Positions 25,799-34,027 of a stretch of DNA of 64,000 bases are shown here, piece by piece. Position 1 is the first letter of the stretch, and every line of letters starts with the position of its first letter. The position numbers were made by a program, and so were the translations under genes. The DNA lies in assembly GCF_022179725.1 (NCBI RefSeq), contig NZ_BPRC01000001.1:62001-126000 (forward strand), read 5' to 3'. The notes below the pieces were generated by a model. The model made no database searches. It was not told where the DNA came from and was given only the letters and a program-made list of their open reading frames with translations. The stretch comes from Methylorubrum aminovorans. Lineage in GTDB: Bacteria > Pseudomonadota > Alphaproteobacteria > Rhizobiales > Beijerinckiaceae.

Positions 25799-26230
25799 AT
25801 GACCGACCGCCACGCGAGTGCCCATTGGGAGGGCGACGGCAAGACCGGCAAGGGCAAGATCACGACGCAGTCCGGCGTGCTCTCGGACAACCCCTACGGC
25901 TTCAACACCCGCTTCGAGAACGAGCCGGGCACTAACCCGGAAGAGCTGATCGCCGCCGCGCATGCCGGCTGCTTCACCATGGCGCTGGCCTTCCAGCTCC
26001 AGTCGGCCGGGCTCAAGGCCACCTCCCTCGACACCAAGGCGGTCGTCACGCTGGAGAAGGACGGCGACGGCTTCAAGGTCACGAAGTCGGCCCTTACCCT
26101 CAAGGCGGTGATTCCCGGCATCGACCAGGCGAAGTTCGATGAACTCGCCGGCAATGCCGAGAAGGGCTGCCCGATCTCCAAGGTGCTCAACGCCGAGATC
26201 ACCCTCGACAAGACGCTCGTCCAGGGCTGA
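25799..26230 (+). CDS. OsmC-family peroxiredoxin
   Basis: 143-residue cytoplasmic thiol peroxidase of the OsmC type, which reduces organic hydroperoxides. The two redox cysteines are present: C58 in AAHAGCFTMAL and C124 in EKGCPISKVL. The N-terminal HASAHWEGDGKTGKGKI and GTNPEELIAAAHA are typical of OsmC rather than Ohr. The start is the ATG at 25799, with GAGG about 8 bp upstream. The gene is followed by a strong terminator, so it is probably transcribed alone or from the recX side. Confidence 0.93.
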   Translation: MTDRHASAHWEGDGKTGKGKITTQSGVLSDNPYGFNTRFENEPGTNPEELIAAAHAGCFTMALAFQLQSAGLKATSLDTKAVVTLEKDGDGFKVTKSALTLKAVIPGIDQAKFDELAGNAEKGCPISKVLNAEITLDKTLVQG

Positions 26231-26236
26231 CGCGTC

Positions 26237-26270
26237 CCCTCCCGTCGCGCCGGGTTGCGCGGCGGGAGGG
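26237..26270 (+). terminator. Rho-independent terminator after the OsmC gene
   Basis: Stem of 8 bp (26237-26244 with 26263-26270), one T-G pair, then 5 bp (26246-26250 with 26257-26261) around CGGGTT, followed by CACTTTTCC. It starts 7 bp after the stop codon and should separate OsmC from the radical-SAM gene. Confidence 0.75.
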
Positions 26271-26337
26271 CACTTTTCCGGTGCGCGGGCCAACGCGCCG
26301 CATTGATCCGGGCGCGGCTGCGTTCATCTTCCGTTCG

Positions 26338-27549
26338 ATGGACGACAAACTCGCGCGCAAGCTGCGCATCCTCGCGGATGCCGCCAAATACGACGCCTCC
26401 TGCGCGTCCTCCGGCGCGCCCAAGCGCAAGGCCGGGGCGGACGGGCTCGGTTCGACCACGGGCGCCGGCATCTGCCACGCCTACACGCCGGACGGGCGCT
26501 GCGTTTCGCTGCTCAAGATCCTGCTGACCAATTACTGCCTGTTCGACTGCGCCTATTGCGTGAACCGACGCTCCTCGAACGTCGCCCGCGCACGTTTCTC
26601 GGTCGAGGAGGTCGTGACGCTCACAATCGAGTTCTACAAGCGCAACTACATCGAGGGGCTGTTCCTCTCGTCCGGCATCATCCGCTCGCCCGACTACACG
26701 ATGGAGATGCTGACCCGCGTCGCCAAGAAGCTCCGGCGCGAGCACGGCTTTCGCGGCTACATCCACCTGAAATCGATCCCCGAGGCGAGCCCCTGGCTGA
26801 TCGAGGAGGCGGGGCTCTACGCCGACCGTCTCTCGATCAACCTCGAACTGCCCACGGAAGCGAGCCTGAACCGCCTCGCCCCGGAGAAGGACGGCGCGGC
26901 AATCGAAGGCGCCATGGGCCAGATCGGCGAGCGCATCGTCCAGGCGAAAGAAGAGCGCCGCCGCTTCTCGCCGGCCGGGCAATCGACGCAGGTCATCGTC
27001 GGGGCGGACGCCACCACCGACGAGGCGATGATTCGGAAATCCGCGCTGCTCTACGGCACCTACGGGCTCAAGCGCGTCTACTACTCGGCCTTCAGCCCGA
27101 TCCCCGACGCCTCCTCGGCGCTTCCGCCGCATGCCCCGCCGCTGCGGCGCGAGCACCGGCTGTATCAGGCCGACTGGCTGATCCGGTACTACGAGTTCTC
27201 CCCCGACGACGTGGCGGGGGCCGCCGACGATGGCATGCTCGCCCTCGACATCGACCCGAAGCTCGCTTGGGCGCTGAAGAACCGGCACCGCTTCCCCGTG
27301 GACGTGAACCGCGCCGACCGGGAGATGCTGCTGCGGGTCCCGGGGCTCGGGGCCCGGGCGGTCGATGCCATCATCAAGGCCCGCCGACACGGCCGCCTGC
27401 GCCTCGACGACGTGGCGCGGCTCACCTCGGGGCTGAAGCGGGCGCGGCCCTTCCTGATCGCCGAGGATTTCCGGCCGACGACGCTGACCGACCGGCTCGA
27501 TCTGCGGATGAAGCTCGCGGAGCCGGCTGAGCAGTTGAGCCTGTTCTGA
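26338..27549 (+). CDS. Radical SAM protein linked to UdgX (putative DNA modification/repair)
   Basis: 403-residue radical-SAM protein. The cluster-binding cysteines are C67, C71 and C74 (CLFDCAYC). The N-terminal region LARKLRILADAAKYDASCASSG and the IHLKSIPEASPWLIEEAG stretch are those of the rSAM family that always lies beside a UdgX/DUF4130 gene (described as rSAM linked to UDG). The C-terminus carries a helix-hairpin-helix DNA-binding motif (VNRADREMLLRVPGLGARAVDAIIKARR, about residues 320-347). The start is the ATG at 26338. Its TGA overlaps the ATG of the next gene by 1 bp (TGATG). A DNA substrate is likely; the reaction is unknown. Confidence 0.9.
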   Translation: MDDKLARKLRILADAAKYDASCASSGAPKRKAGADGLGSTTGAGICHAYTPDGRCVSLLKILLTNYCLFDCAYCVNRRSSNVARARFSVEEVVTLTIEFYKRNYIEGLFLSSGIIRSPDYTMEMLTRVAKKLRREHGFRGYIHLKSIPEASPWLIEEAGLYADRLSINLELPTEASLNRLAPEKDGAAIEGAMGQIGERIVQAKEERRRFSPAGQSTQVIVGADATTDEAMIRKSALLYGTYGLKRVYYSAFSPIPDASSALPPHAPPLRREHRLYQADWLIRYYEFSPDDVAGAADDGMLALDIDPKLAWALKNRHRFPVDVNRADREMLLRVPGLGARAVDAIIKARRHGRLRLDDVARLTSGLKRARPFLIAEDFRPTTLTDRLDLRMKLAEPAEQLSLF

Positions 27550-28985
27550 TGGGAGCGGCCGCAGCGATGGGAGGGGCGCCGAGCGGCATCCATGTCGTCG
27601 GCCTCGCCCCCGGTGCGGATCTCCCCGGCTTCCGCGCCGCCGCGCGCCGCTTGATCGCGGCCGAGATCCCGCCCGAGACCATCGTCTGGCAGACGGAGGC
27701 CCCGAGCCTGTTCGGCGCCGACACCGCCCCCGCGGAGGGCCCGCCGCTGCGCCTTCCCCGCGCGGTGACCGAACTGATCCCGATGGTGGTGCCCCACCGC
27801 GACCCTGAGCGCTACGGCCTGCTCTACGCCCTGATCTGGCGAGTCCTGCACGGTGAGCGGGCGCTGATGGAAGTCCTGAGCGACCCGCTCGTCCACCGCC
27901 TGCATCGCATGCGGAAGGCGATTGGCCGCGACCTGCACAAGATGCACGCCTTCCTGCGCTTCCGCCGAGTGCCGGGGGAGGGGCGGGAGCGTTTCGCGGC
28001 GTGGTTCGAGCCCGACCATCATATCCTAGAAGCTGCGGCGCCCTTCTTCGTCGACCGCTTCCGCGCTCTCGAATGGTCGATCCTGACGCCTGAGGGGGCC
28101 GCGCATTGGAACGGCGCGCTCAGCTTCGGCCCGCCCGGCCGCCGCGAGGATGTGCCCGACGGCGACGGCTTCGAGGCCGGCTGGCGCGATTATTACGAGA
28201 GCACCTTCAACCCGGCCCGGCTCAATCTCGACGCCATGCGCGCCGAAATGCCCCGCAAGTACTGGCGGAACATGCCGGAGACGGCGGCGATTCCCGCTCT
28301 CGTGCGGGCGGCGAGTGCCCGCGCCCGGGCGATGATCGAGAAGGAGCCGACCATGCCGGCCAAGCGCGACCCCGTCCGCGCCGTGGCGAAGATGGCCCAG
28401 GACGAGCCGAATTCGCTGGAAGCCCTCAACGCGATCATCGCCCGCTCCGAACCGCTGGTGCCGGGGGCGACGCAGGCCGTGCTCGGCGAGGGGCCGGTCG
28501 GCGCCCGGATCGCCTTCGTCGGCGAGCAGCCGGGCGATCAGGAGGACCGCCAGGGCCGCCCGTTCGTCGGCCCGGCGGGGCAGCTCCTCTCCCGCGCGCT
28601 CGAAGAAGCGGGGATCGATCGGCGCGAGGCCTACCTCACCAATGCGGTCAAGCACTTCAAGTTCACGTTGCGCGGCAAGCGCCGCATCCACGAGAAGCCG
28701 ACCGCCGGCGAGGTAAGCCATTACCGCTGGTGGCTCGACAAGGAACTCGACTTCGTCGCCCCCAAACTGGTCGTGGCGCTCGGAGCCACCGCGGTGCTGG
28801 CGCTCACGGGCAAATCAATCCCGATTACCCGCGCTCGCGGCCCCGCCGAGTTCGGCCGGCCGTTCGAGGGTTTCATCACGGTCCACCCCTCCTACCTGCT
28901 GCGCCTGCCCGACGAGGCGGCGAAGGCGGTGGCCTATCAAACCTTCGTCGAGGATCTGCGCCGGGCAAATGCCATGGCCGCGTGA
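27549..28985 (+). CDS. udgX: DUF4130-UdgX fusion, uracil-DNA-binding protein without cysteines
   Basis: 478-residue fusion. Residues about 1-270 are DUF4130, the rSAM-linked partner domain (RVLHGERALMEVL, HKMHAFLRFRRV, YYESTFNPARLN). Residues about 300-478 are UdgX: GEQPGDQED at 325-333, PFVGPAGQLL, TNAVKHFKF, the UdgX-only loop KRRIH at 377-381 and HPSYLLR at 446-452. In characterised UdgX the histidine of KRRIH bonds covalently to the abasic site after uracil is cut out. Oddly, the whole protein has no cysteine, whereas characterised UdgX holds a 4Fe-4S cluster on cysteines before GEQPGD and after KRRIH. It is translationally coupled to the rSAM gene. Confidence 0.92.
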   Translation: MGAAAAMGGAPSGIHVVGLAPGADLPGFRAAARRLIAAEIPPETIVWQTEAPSLFGADTAPAEGPPLRLPRAVTELIPMVVPHRDPERYGLLYALIWRVLHGERALMEVLSDPLVHRLHRMRKAIGRDLHKMHAFLRFRRVPGEGRERFAAWFEPDHHILEAAAPFFVDRFRALEWSILTPEGAAHWNGALSFGPPGRREDVPDGDGFEAGWRDYYESTFNPARLNLDAMRAEMPRKYWRNMPETAAIPALVRAASARARAMIEKEPTMPAKRDPVRAVAKMAQDEPNSLEALNAIIARSEPLVPGATQAVLGEGPVGARIAFVGEQPGDQEDRQGRPFVGPAGQLLSRALEEAGIDRREAYLTNAVKHFKFTLRGKRRIHEKPTAGEVSHYRWWLDKELDFVAPKLVVALGATAVLALTGKSIPITRARGPAEFGRPFEGFITVHPSYLLRLPDEAAKAVAYQTFVEDLRRANAMAA

Positions 28986-29160
28986 GACGATCCCAGAGGG
29001 CGTCTGCCGGACGTACCGCGTGCTGCGGAACGATCAAATGTCGGCAGGCTCAAAGATCATCGATCGAGGTTGAAACAAAAACCCTCATCCCATGGATATC
29101 CGGGCAGCGCGTTCAAGAATCCGGCGCGGCCTGAAAAAGAATCCTTGGGAGAGAGATCCG
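28986..29160. promoter_or_regulatory. Intergenic region before the zinc alcohol dehydrogenase
   Basis: 175 bp holding the likely promoter of the dehydrogenase. I see no terminator or operator in it. Confidence 0.3.
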
Positions 29161-30333
29161 ATGAGGGCCCTCGTCTGGCACGGCACCCAGGACATTCGCT
29201 GCGACACCGTCCCCGATCCCGAGATCGAGGATGATCGCGACGCGATCATCAAGGTCACTGCCTGCGCCATCTGCGGCTCGGATCTTCACCTCTACGATCA
29301 CGTCATTCCGGCGATGAAGAAGGGCGACATCCTCGGCCACGAGTTCATGGGCGAGGTGGTCGAGACCGGACGCGGCCTGAACGGCACGCTGAAGAAGGGC
29401 GAGCGGGTGGTGATCCCGTTCATCATCACCTGCGGCGAGTGCGACCAGTGCAAGCGCGGCTTCTTCTCGGTCTGCGAGCGCACGAACCGCAACCGGAGTC
29501 TGGCCGACAAGGCGTTCGGCCACGGCACCGCCGGCCTGTTCGGCTACTCGCACCTCACCGGCGGCTATAGCGGCGGGCAGGCCGAATATGTCCGCGTGCC
29601 GTTCGCCGACCGCACGCATATCAAAGTGCCGGATTCGCTCACCGACGAGCAGGTGCTGTTCCTCGGCGACATCTTCCCCACCGGCTGGCAGGCGGCGGTG
29701 CAGGCCGACATCCAGCCCCACGACACCGTAGCGATCTGGGGCGCCGGCCCGGTGGGGCAGATGGCGATCCGCTCGGCGATCCTGCTCGGCGCCAAGCAGG
29801 TGGTCTGCATCGACAGCGTGCCCGAGCGCCTCGACATGGCGCGGGCCGGCGGCGCCATCGTCATCGACAACACGCGCGAGAGCCCGGTCGAGCGCCTCAA
29901 CGAGCTGACCCACGGCAAGGGCCCGGAAAAGTGCATCGACGCGGTCGGCATGGAGGCCCACTCGCCGCGAGCCGTCGAGCAGGTCTACGACCGGGTGAAG
30001 CAGGCGATGATGCTGGAGAGCGACCGTGCCTCGGTGCTGCGGGAGATGATCTATGTCTGCCGCCCCGCCGGCATCCTCTCGATCCCCGGCGTCTATGGCG
30101 GCCTCGTCGATAAGATGCCGATGGGCGCGGTGATGAACAAGGGCCTGACCATTCGCGCGGCCCAGACCCACGTGAACCGCTGGACCGACGACCTGCTGCG
30201 GCGGATCGAGGAGGGCCAGATCGATCCCTCCTTCGTCATCACCCACCGGGCCGGGCTGGAGCAGGGCCCGGAAATGTACCGGACGTTCCGGGACAAGAAG
30301 GACAACTGCATCAAGGTCGTGCTGCGGCCCTGA
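29161..30333 (+). CDS. Zinc-dependent alcohol dehydrogenase (formaldehyde-dehydrogenase-like)
   Basis: 390-residue cytoplasmic medium-chain dehydrogenase. Catalytic zinc ligands are C38 (CAICGSDLH) and the histidine of GHEFMGEV. The structural zinc lobe is CGECDQCKRGFFSVC and the dinucleotide fold is IWGAGPVGQMAIRSAILLG. The long insert between the zinc lobe and the cofactor fold resembles glutathione-independent formaldehyde dehydrogenases and related threonine/sorbitol enzymes. In a methylotroph aldehyde oxidation is plausible, but the substrate is not set. The start is the ATG at 29161, with GGGAGAGAG 6 bp upstream. The next gene follows after 36 bp. Confidence 0.88.
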   Translation: MRALVWHGTQDIRCDTVPDPEIEDDRDAIIKVTACAICGSDLHLYDHVIPAMKKGDILGHEFMGEVVETGRGLNGTLKKGERVVIPFIITCGECDQCKRGFFSVCERTNRNRSLADKAFGHGTAGLFGYSHLTGGYSGGQAEYVRVPFADRTHIKVPDSLTDEQVLFLGDIFPTGWQAAVQADIQPHDTVAIWGAGPVGQMAIRSAILLGAKQVVCIDSVPERLDMARAGGAIVIDNTRESPVERLNELTHGKGPEKCIDAVGMEAHSPRAVEQVYDRVKQAMMLESDRASVLREMIYVCRPAGILSIPGVYGGLVDKMPMGAVMNKGLTIRAAQTHVNRWTDDLLRRIEEGQIDPSFVITHRAGLEQGPEMYRTFRDKKDNCIKVVLRP

Positions 30334-30369
30334 CGACGGAATCGACTCAAACTCGAAAGCGGAGGTGTC

Positions 30370-30945
30370 ATGGCCCGCGACAGCGACGGATCGAAGGGCG
30401 CGCTCGCCCGGATCGCGCCGGATTCCCGCCGACGGCCCGATCCGGCGACCGAGGGGCTCGCCCAGGGGCTCGGTTGGTTCTCCCTCGGCCTCGGTGCCGC
30501 CGAGATCGTCGGTGGAGCGGCGATTGCGCGCTGGCTCGGCAAGCCGGACCTGACGCCGGTCATCCAGGCCTACGGCGTGCGGGAGATCGTCACCGGCGTC
30601 GGCATCCTCGGCTCGAAGGATGCGACGCCCTGGATCTGGGGGCGGGTCGGGGGCGATGCCGTCGACATCGCCACCGTGCTGCCGGCCCTGGAGGCGTCCA
30701 ACCCACGCCGGGGCAACGCGATGATCGCGCTGATGGCGCTGGCCGGCGCCACCGCTCTCGATGTGGTCTGCGCCCGCAACCTGTCGCAGGCGCCGCTCCG
30801 GCCCTCGCAGCGCGTGCGCCGCGACTACGGCAACCGCAGCGGCTTCCCCGAACCGCCGGAGGCGATGCGCGGCCGGGCGAGCGATTTCGAGCCGCCCATC
30901 GACATCGTCGGGCCGCAGGCGATGCGGGCCTGGACGGCGGCGTAG
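30370..30945 (+). CDS. Membrane protein resembling the N-terminal part of 'cyclase dehydrase' proteins
   Basis: 191-residue protein. Hydrophobic stretches near residues 33-50 (LGLGAAEIVGGAAIARWLG), 68-82 and 117-135 suggest a small membrane domain, with GVREIVTGVGIL and GDAVDIATVLPAL between them. This membrane unit is known from longer Rhizobiales proteins annotated as cyclase/dehydrase, but the START/polyketide-cyclase part is absent here. It lies 36 bp after the dehydrogenase gene, probably in one transcript. The C-terminal 50 residues are polar. Function unknown. Confidence 0.7.
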   Translation: MARDSDGSKGALARIAPDSRRRPDPATEGLAQGLGWFSLGLGAAEIVGGAAIARWLGKPDLTPVIQAYGVREIVTGVGILGSKDATPWIWGRVGGDAVDIATVLPALEASNPRRGNAMIALMALAGATALDVVCARNLSQAPLRPSQRVRRDYGNRSGFPEPPEAMRGRASDFEPPIDIVGPQAMRAWTAA

Positions 30946-30983
30946 TCGGGTTTCCGGTCGCTCGCGTGGGACTTCGCTCCACC

Positions 30984-31078
30984 CCGTCATCGCGAGCCAG
31001 AGCCGAAGCGATCCAGCACCCGGCCTTTCCGGATTGTGCGGAGCCCTGGATGGCTTGCGCCGCGCTTCGCAAAGACGG
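30984..31078. repeat. Intergenic palindromic repeat (family C)
   Basis: About 95 bp whose outer halves are imperfect inverted copies: CCGTCATCGCGAGCC...GCGATCCAG on the left and CTGGATGGCTTGCGCC...AAAGACGG on the right. This layout is that of the common alphaproteobacterial intergenic repeat with GTCATTGCGAG/CTGGATTGCTTCG ends. It lies between two convergent genes. Confidence 0.6.
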
Positions 31079-31133
31079 AGTGGATCTGGAGGCGATCAAC
31101 CCCGAAAGCTCCCTCAGTGGCGGCCCGCCGGCC

Positions 31134-32747
31134 TCACGCCGCGAGGCGCTGGCGCTCGCGATCCGCGCGGTAGCTGAGGATCAGATCCTCCGGGATCATC
31201 CCGGCGGCCACCGCCACGGCGATCGCGCGCGGCCGCGTGCTGCGCTTCGGTTCGACGACGATCTCGGGGATGATCGCGGGCTGGGTCTCCGGCGCGGGGC
31301 CTGAGAGCTGCCCGGTCGCCGCGGCCCGCTCAGCCAGGAAATGCGCCATGATCTCATCGGCGAGGCCGGCCAGCACGGTCTCGGCCGTGTCCGGCCCGAT
31401 CTCGCCCGCCGATTCCCTCACCGCCGCGCCGATCCGCTCCTCGGGCCGGGGCGCCAGCGGCCACGCGGCGGACGCATCGGGCAGAACCGGTTCCGAGACG
31501 GAGGCGTCTGCCGAGAGGATGAGGATTTCCGACGGCGCTTCCGAGACGAACCCGTCCACGGCCTCCGGCGCCGTCAGCAGAATGGGTGCCTCGGCCGCTT
31601 CCCGTGCCTGGGCCTCGGCCTGCTCGTGCGCCAGGATGCGGGCTTCGTCCCGGGCCGCCTCGGCCTCGAAGCGGGCGAGCAGTGCCATCAGGCCGCGCGC
31701 CTCGGCGAAGGGCAGGGTCTCACAGGCGGTCAGCGCCGCCTCGATCATCGAGCGGGCCAGCCGCGGTCCGTCCACGCCGTTGCGGCCGCCATTGGCGTCG
31801 CGCCAGACGGTCAGCCCTGCCCGGATCGCCGGCAGCAGCAGCGCGGGCAGACCCGCCCGGCGGTGAAGGGCGGCAAAGCCCGCGCCGTGCGGCTCCAGCA
31901 TCAGTCCGGCGACGCGGGCACGGCTGAGCCCGCTCAACTCGGCCAGCGCGATCTCGGCGAAGGGCAGGCGCAGGGAGAGAATCGCCCGCAGGATCAGCCC
32001 GGCGGTGAGCTGCTCCTGCACCCGCAGATGCGCCACGAGCCGCACGAGCTGCGCTTCCTCGGCCTCGTCGCTGAGCGCGAGGGCGGCGGCGTCGCGGGCC
32101 TCGCGGGCGGCGCGGTCGCCGCGCTCGGAAGTAATCCAGCCGGCATCCTGGCCGAAGCGCGAGAGCTGTTCGGCCATCAGCGCAACGATGGCGTGGCGCA
32201 CCTCGATGGCGAGGTCGGTGCGCGTCAGCAGGGCTTGGCGCAGGTCCGCGTCGTCGCCGTGCCGCTCGACCATCCGCATCAGGGCGGCGGTGCCGATCGC
32301 GGCGAGCGGGTTGCGCGCGAGCGCGATCAGCGAGGGGGCGCCGCCCACCTCCGCCAGTGCCGCGGCGACCGGCTTCGACAGATCGGACCGGCCGGCCACC
32401 GCCGCACGGGTCTCCTCGCAGCCCATGGCGACGCAATCGACGAGATCGGCATCCATCAGCACGGGAGAGCGCGCCAGAACGAGGCAGGCGATGTCCGGCT
32501 GGTCGGAGGCCAGCGCCACGATCAGCGGACGCGGCGCCTGTTCGGAATCGGCGCAGGCCTGCGCCAGCGCCCGGCGCACTGCTGCGGCCGGATCGTCGAG
32601 CAGCGCGAGGAGCGCCGTCTTGGCCTCCCAGGCCGCCTCCGGCCCCAGGGTACCCTGGAGATAGCTGCGCGTCAGGGTGCCCGCGGCCTCGGCGCGGCGT
32701 TCGGGCGTGGCATTCTGGGTGAGGGCGAGGAATTGGCGGAGGATCAT
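31134..32747 (-). CDS. DUF2336 domain-containing protein (HEAT-like)
   Basis: 537-residue helical protein with no signal peptide. Residues about 1-330 are alpha-helical repeats typical of DUF2336 (RSYLQGTLGPEAAWEAKTALLALLDDPAAAVRRALAQA, then SDQPDIACLVLARSP and ALARNPLAAIGTAALMRMVERHGDD). An acidic, alanine-rich linker follows (about 390-500), then a basic C-terminal piece (AGMIPEDLILSYRADRERQRLAA). The ATG at 32747 overlaps the stop of the transglycosylase gene by 4 bp. The family is alphaproteobacterial and uncharacterised; a scaffold role is only a guess. Confidence 0.85.
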   Translation of the reverse strand: MILRQFLALTQNATPERRAEAAGTLTRSYLQGTLGPEAAWEAKTALLALLDDPAAAVRRALAQACADSEQAPRPLIVALASDQPDIACLVLARSPVLMDADLVDCVAMGCEETRAAVAGRSDLSKPVAAALAEVGGAPSLIALARNPLAAIGTAALMRMVERHGDDADLRQALLTRTDLAIEVRHAIVALMAEQLSRFGQDAGWITSERGDRAAREARDAAALALSDEAEEAQLVRLVAHLRVQEQLTAGLILRAILSLRLPFAEIALAELSGLSRARVAGLMLEPHGAGFAALHRRAGLPALLLPAIRAGLTVWRDANGGRNGVDGPRLARSMIEAALTACETLPFAEARGLMALLARFEAEAARDEARILAHEQAEAQAREAAEAPILLTAPEAVDGFVSEAPSEILILSADASVSEPVLPDASAAWPLAPRPEERIGAAVRESAGEIGPDTAETVLAGLADEIMAHFLAERAAATGQLSGPAPETQPAIIPEIVVEPKRSTRPRAIAVAVAAGMIPEDLILSYRADRERQRLAA

Positions 32748-33874
32748 GAGCCGCTCCTGAGCCGCAAGGCGGAGGGGTCGAACAGGGAGTTTTTCGAGGC
32801 GGTGGTGCTCGGCCGGTCCGGCATCGGCCCGGCCATGAAGGTGGCAGCCGGCATCGAGGCCGTCGCTGCCGCCAGTCCGGCGGGCCGGCGCGGCGGCAGC
32901 GGCACGAGGATCGGTTCCGAAACAGAGGTGGCGTCCGTCACGCTCGCGGGCGCCGTCGCGGCAGGCGGCGCGGCCGTGCCGTCCGCCTCGCCCGATCCGT
33001 CGGAGCGCGGGAAATAGGTCGGGGCCGTACGGGCGGCGGCGCTCGCGGCGCGGTTCTGCCAAATCTTGGCGACGCCTTCCGAGATCGCGCCCTGGCGCCG
33101 GTCGGTCTGGAACAGCGAGCGCAGGCCGCCCTCCAGCGACGCGTAGGCCGTCGGTACGCTGGTCTCGGCCGTGGCGGTCGCCACCGGAGTCGCCACGCCC
33201 GAGGTCGCCTGGCTCAGGAGTCCGTAGAGTTCAGAGGCGCTGCGCGGCCGGCCGGCGCGGTCGTAGAACAGGCTGCGGTTGGCGGCGGCCGCCTCCGGCA
33301 GGTCGAGGGCGGCCGGGCGCGACGGGGTCGCCTGCGCCGTGGCGATCAGCGCGCTGGCGCCCTTCGCGCCGAGGACGTGGGCCGCATAGAGATCGCCGGC
33401 ATTCGGCTCGCGCCCGAGCGCCGCGCTCAGGGCTTCGCCGTTGCGCTGCGTCAGCGCGCCGGCCATCGCTGCCGAGACCTTCGGATCGCGGCGCAGGTCG
33501 AGGATTGCCTGCCGCGCCGCCGGGTCGGCCACGGTGTAGCGGCCATCCGCGCCCGCGGTGATCGCGTCGGCGTAGGACGAGAGACCGAGCTTAGGCCCGG
33601 CATTCTTCATCACGCCGAGCCAGGTCTGCTCGATGAACTGGAATAGGCCCGTCGCCGTCGAGGTGCTTGCCTTGGCCGAGGGGTTGAGGCTCGATTCGCG
33701 CTGCGCCGTGGCGAGCAGGTAGTCGAAGCCGACGCCGCTCGTCTGCGCCCCCTCGCGGATCGCCTCGACGACCTCGCCGTTCGCCGCGGCGGTCCGCGCC
33801 GGAGCGGCGGTCTCGCGGGTGGCAATGGGAGCATTGGTGAACAGGAACATGACGCGTCCCGCCGGGACCGTCAT
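32744..33874 (-). CDS. Lytic transglycosylase SLT-domain protein
   Basis: 376-residue protein with an SLT lysozyme-like domain at about residues 35-165. The catalytic glutamate is E60 in ATAQRESSLNPSA, followed by TATGLFQFIEQTWLGVMK. No signal peptide is seen; the start MTVPAGRVMFLFTN is not hydrophobic enough, so export could use another route, as for flagellar muramidases, or the start is wrong (an ATG at 33850 is the alternative). The rest is low-complexity alanine/threonine/proline sequence. It overlaps the DUF2336 gene by 4 bp. Cutting of glycan strands is inferred from the domain. Confidence 0.85.
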   Translation of the reverse strand: MTVPAGRVMFLFTNAPIATRETAAPARTAAANGEVVEAIREGAQTSGVGFDYLLATAQRESSLNPSAKASTSTATGLFQFIEQTWLGVMKNAGPKLGLSSYADAITAGADGRYTVADPAARQAILDLRRDPKVSAAMAGALTQRNGEALSAALGREPNAGDLYAAHVLGAKGASALIATAQATPSRPAALDLPEAAAANRSLFYDRAGRPRSASELYGLLSQATSGVATPVATATAETSVPTAYASLEGGLRSLFQTDRRQGAISEGVAKIWQNRAASAAARTAPTYFPRSDGSGEADGTAAPPAATAPASVTDATSVSEPILVPLPPRRPAGLAAATASMPAATFMAGPMPDRPSTTASKNSLFDPSALRLRSGS

Positions 33875-33952
33875 TCGGCCCCGCGAGCGCCGACATTCCT
33901 GCGCATATGGTAAAGGAAGCTTGAATGATGCCGCTTCCAGCCCGCCGTAATC

Positions 33953-33974
33953 GCGAAAAGCTTAAGCTTTTCGC
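33953..33974. promoter_or_regulatory. Perfect 22-bp palindrome in a divergent promoter region
   Basis: Two contiguous 11-bp arms (GCGAAAAGCTT and its exact complement) with no spacer, midway between the transglycosylase start (33874) and the CitE-like start (34028). It could be an operator or an RNA hairpin; no T-run marks it as a terminator. Confidence 0.5.
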
Positions 33975-34027
33975 CCGCTTGCGGAAGGAGGAGCGGGCCG
34001 AATCCGCCGCGATCCCTCGAAGCCCAC

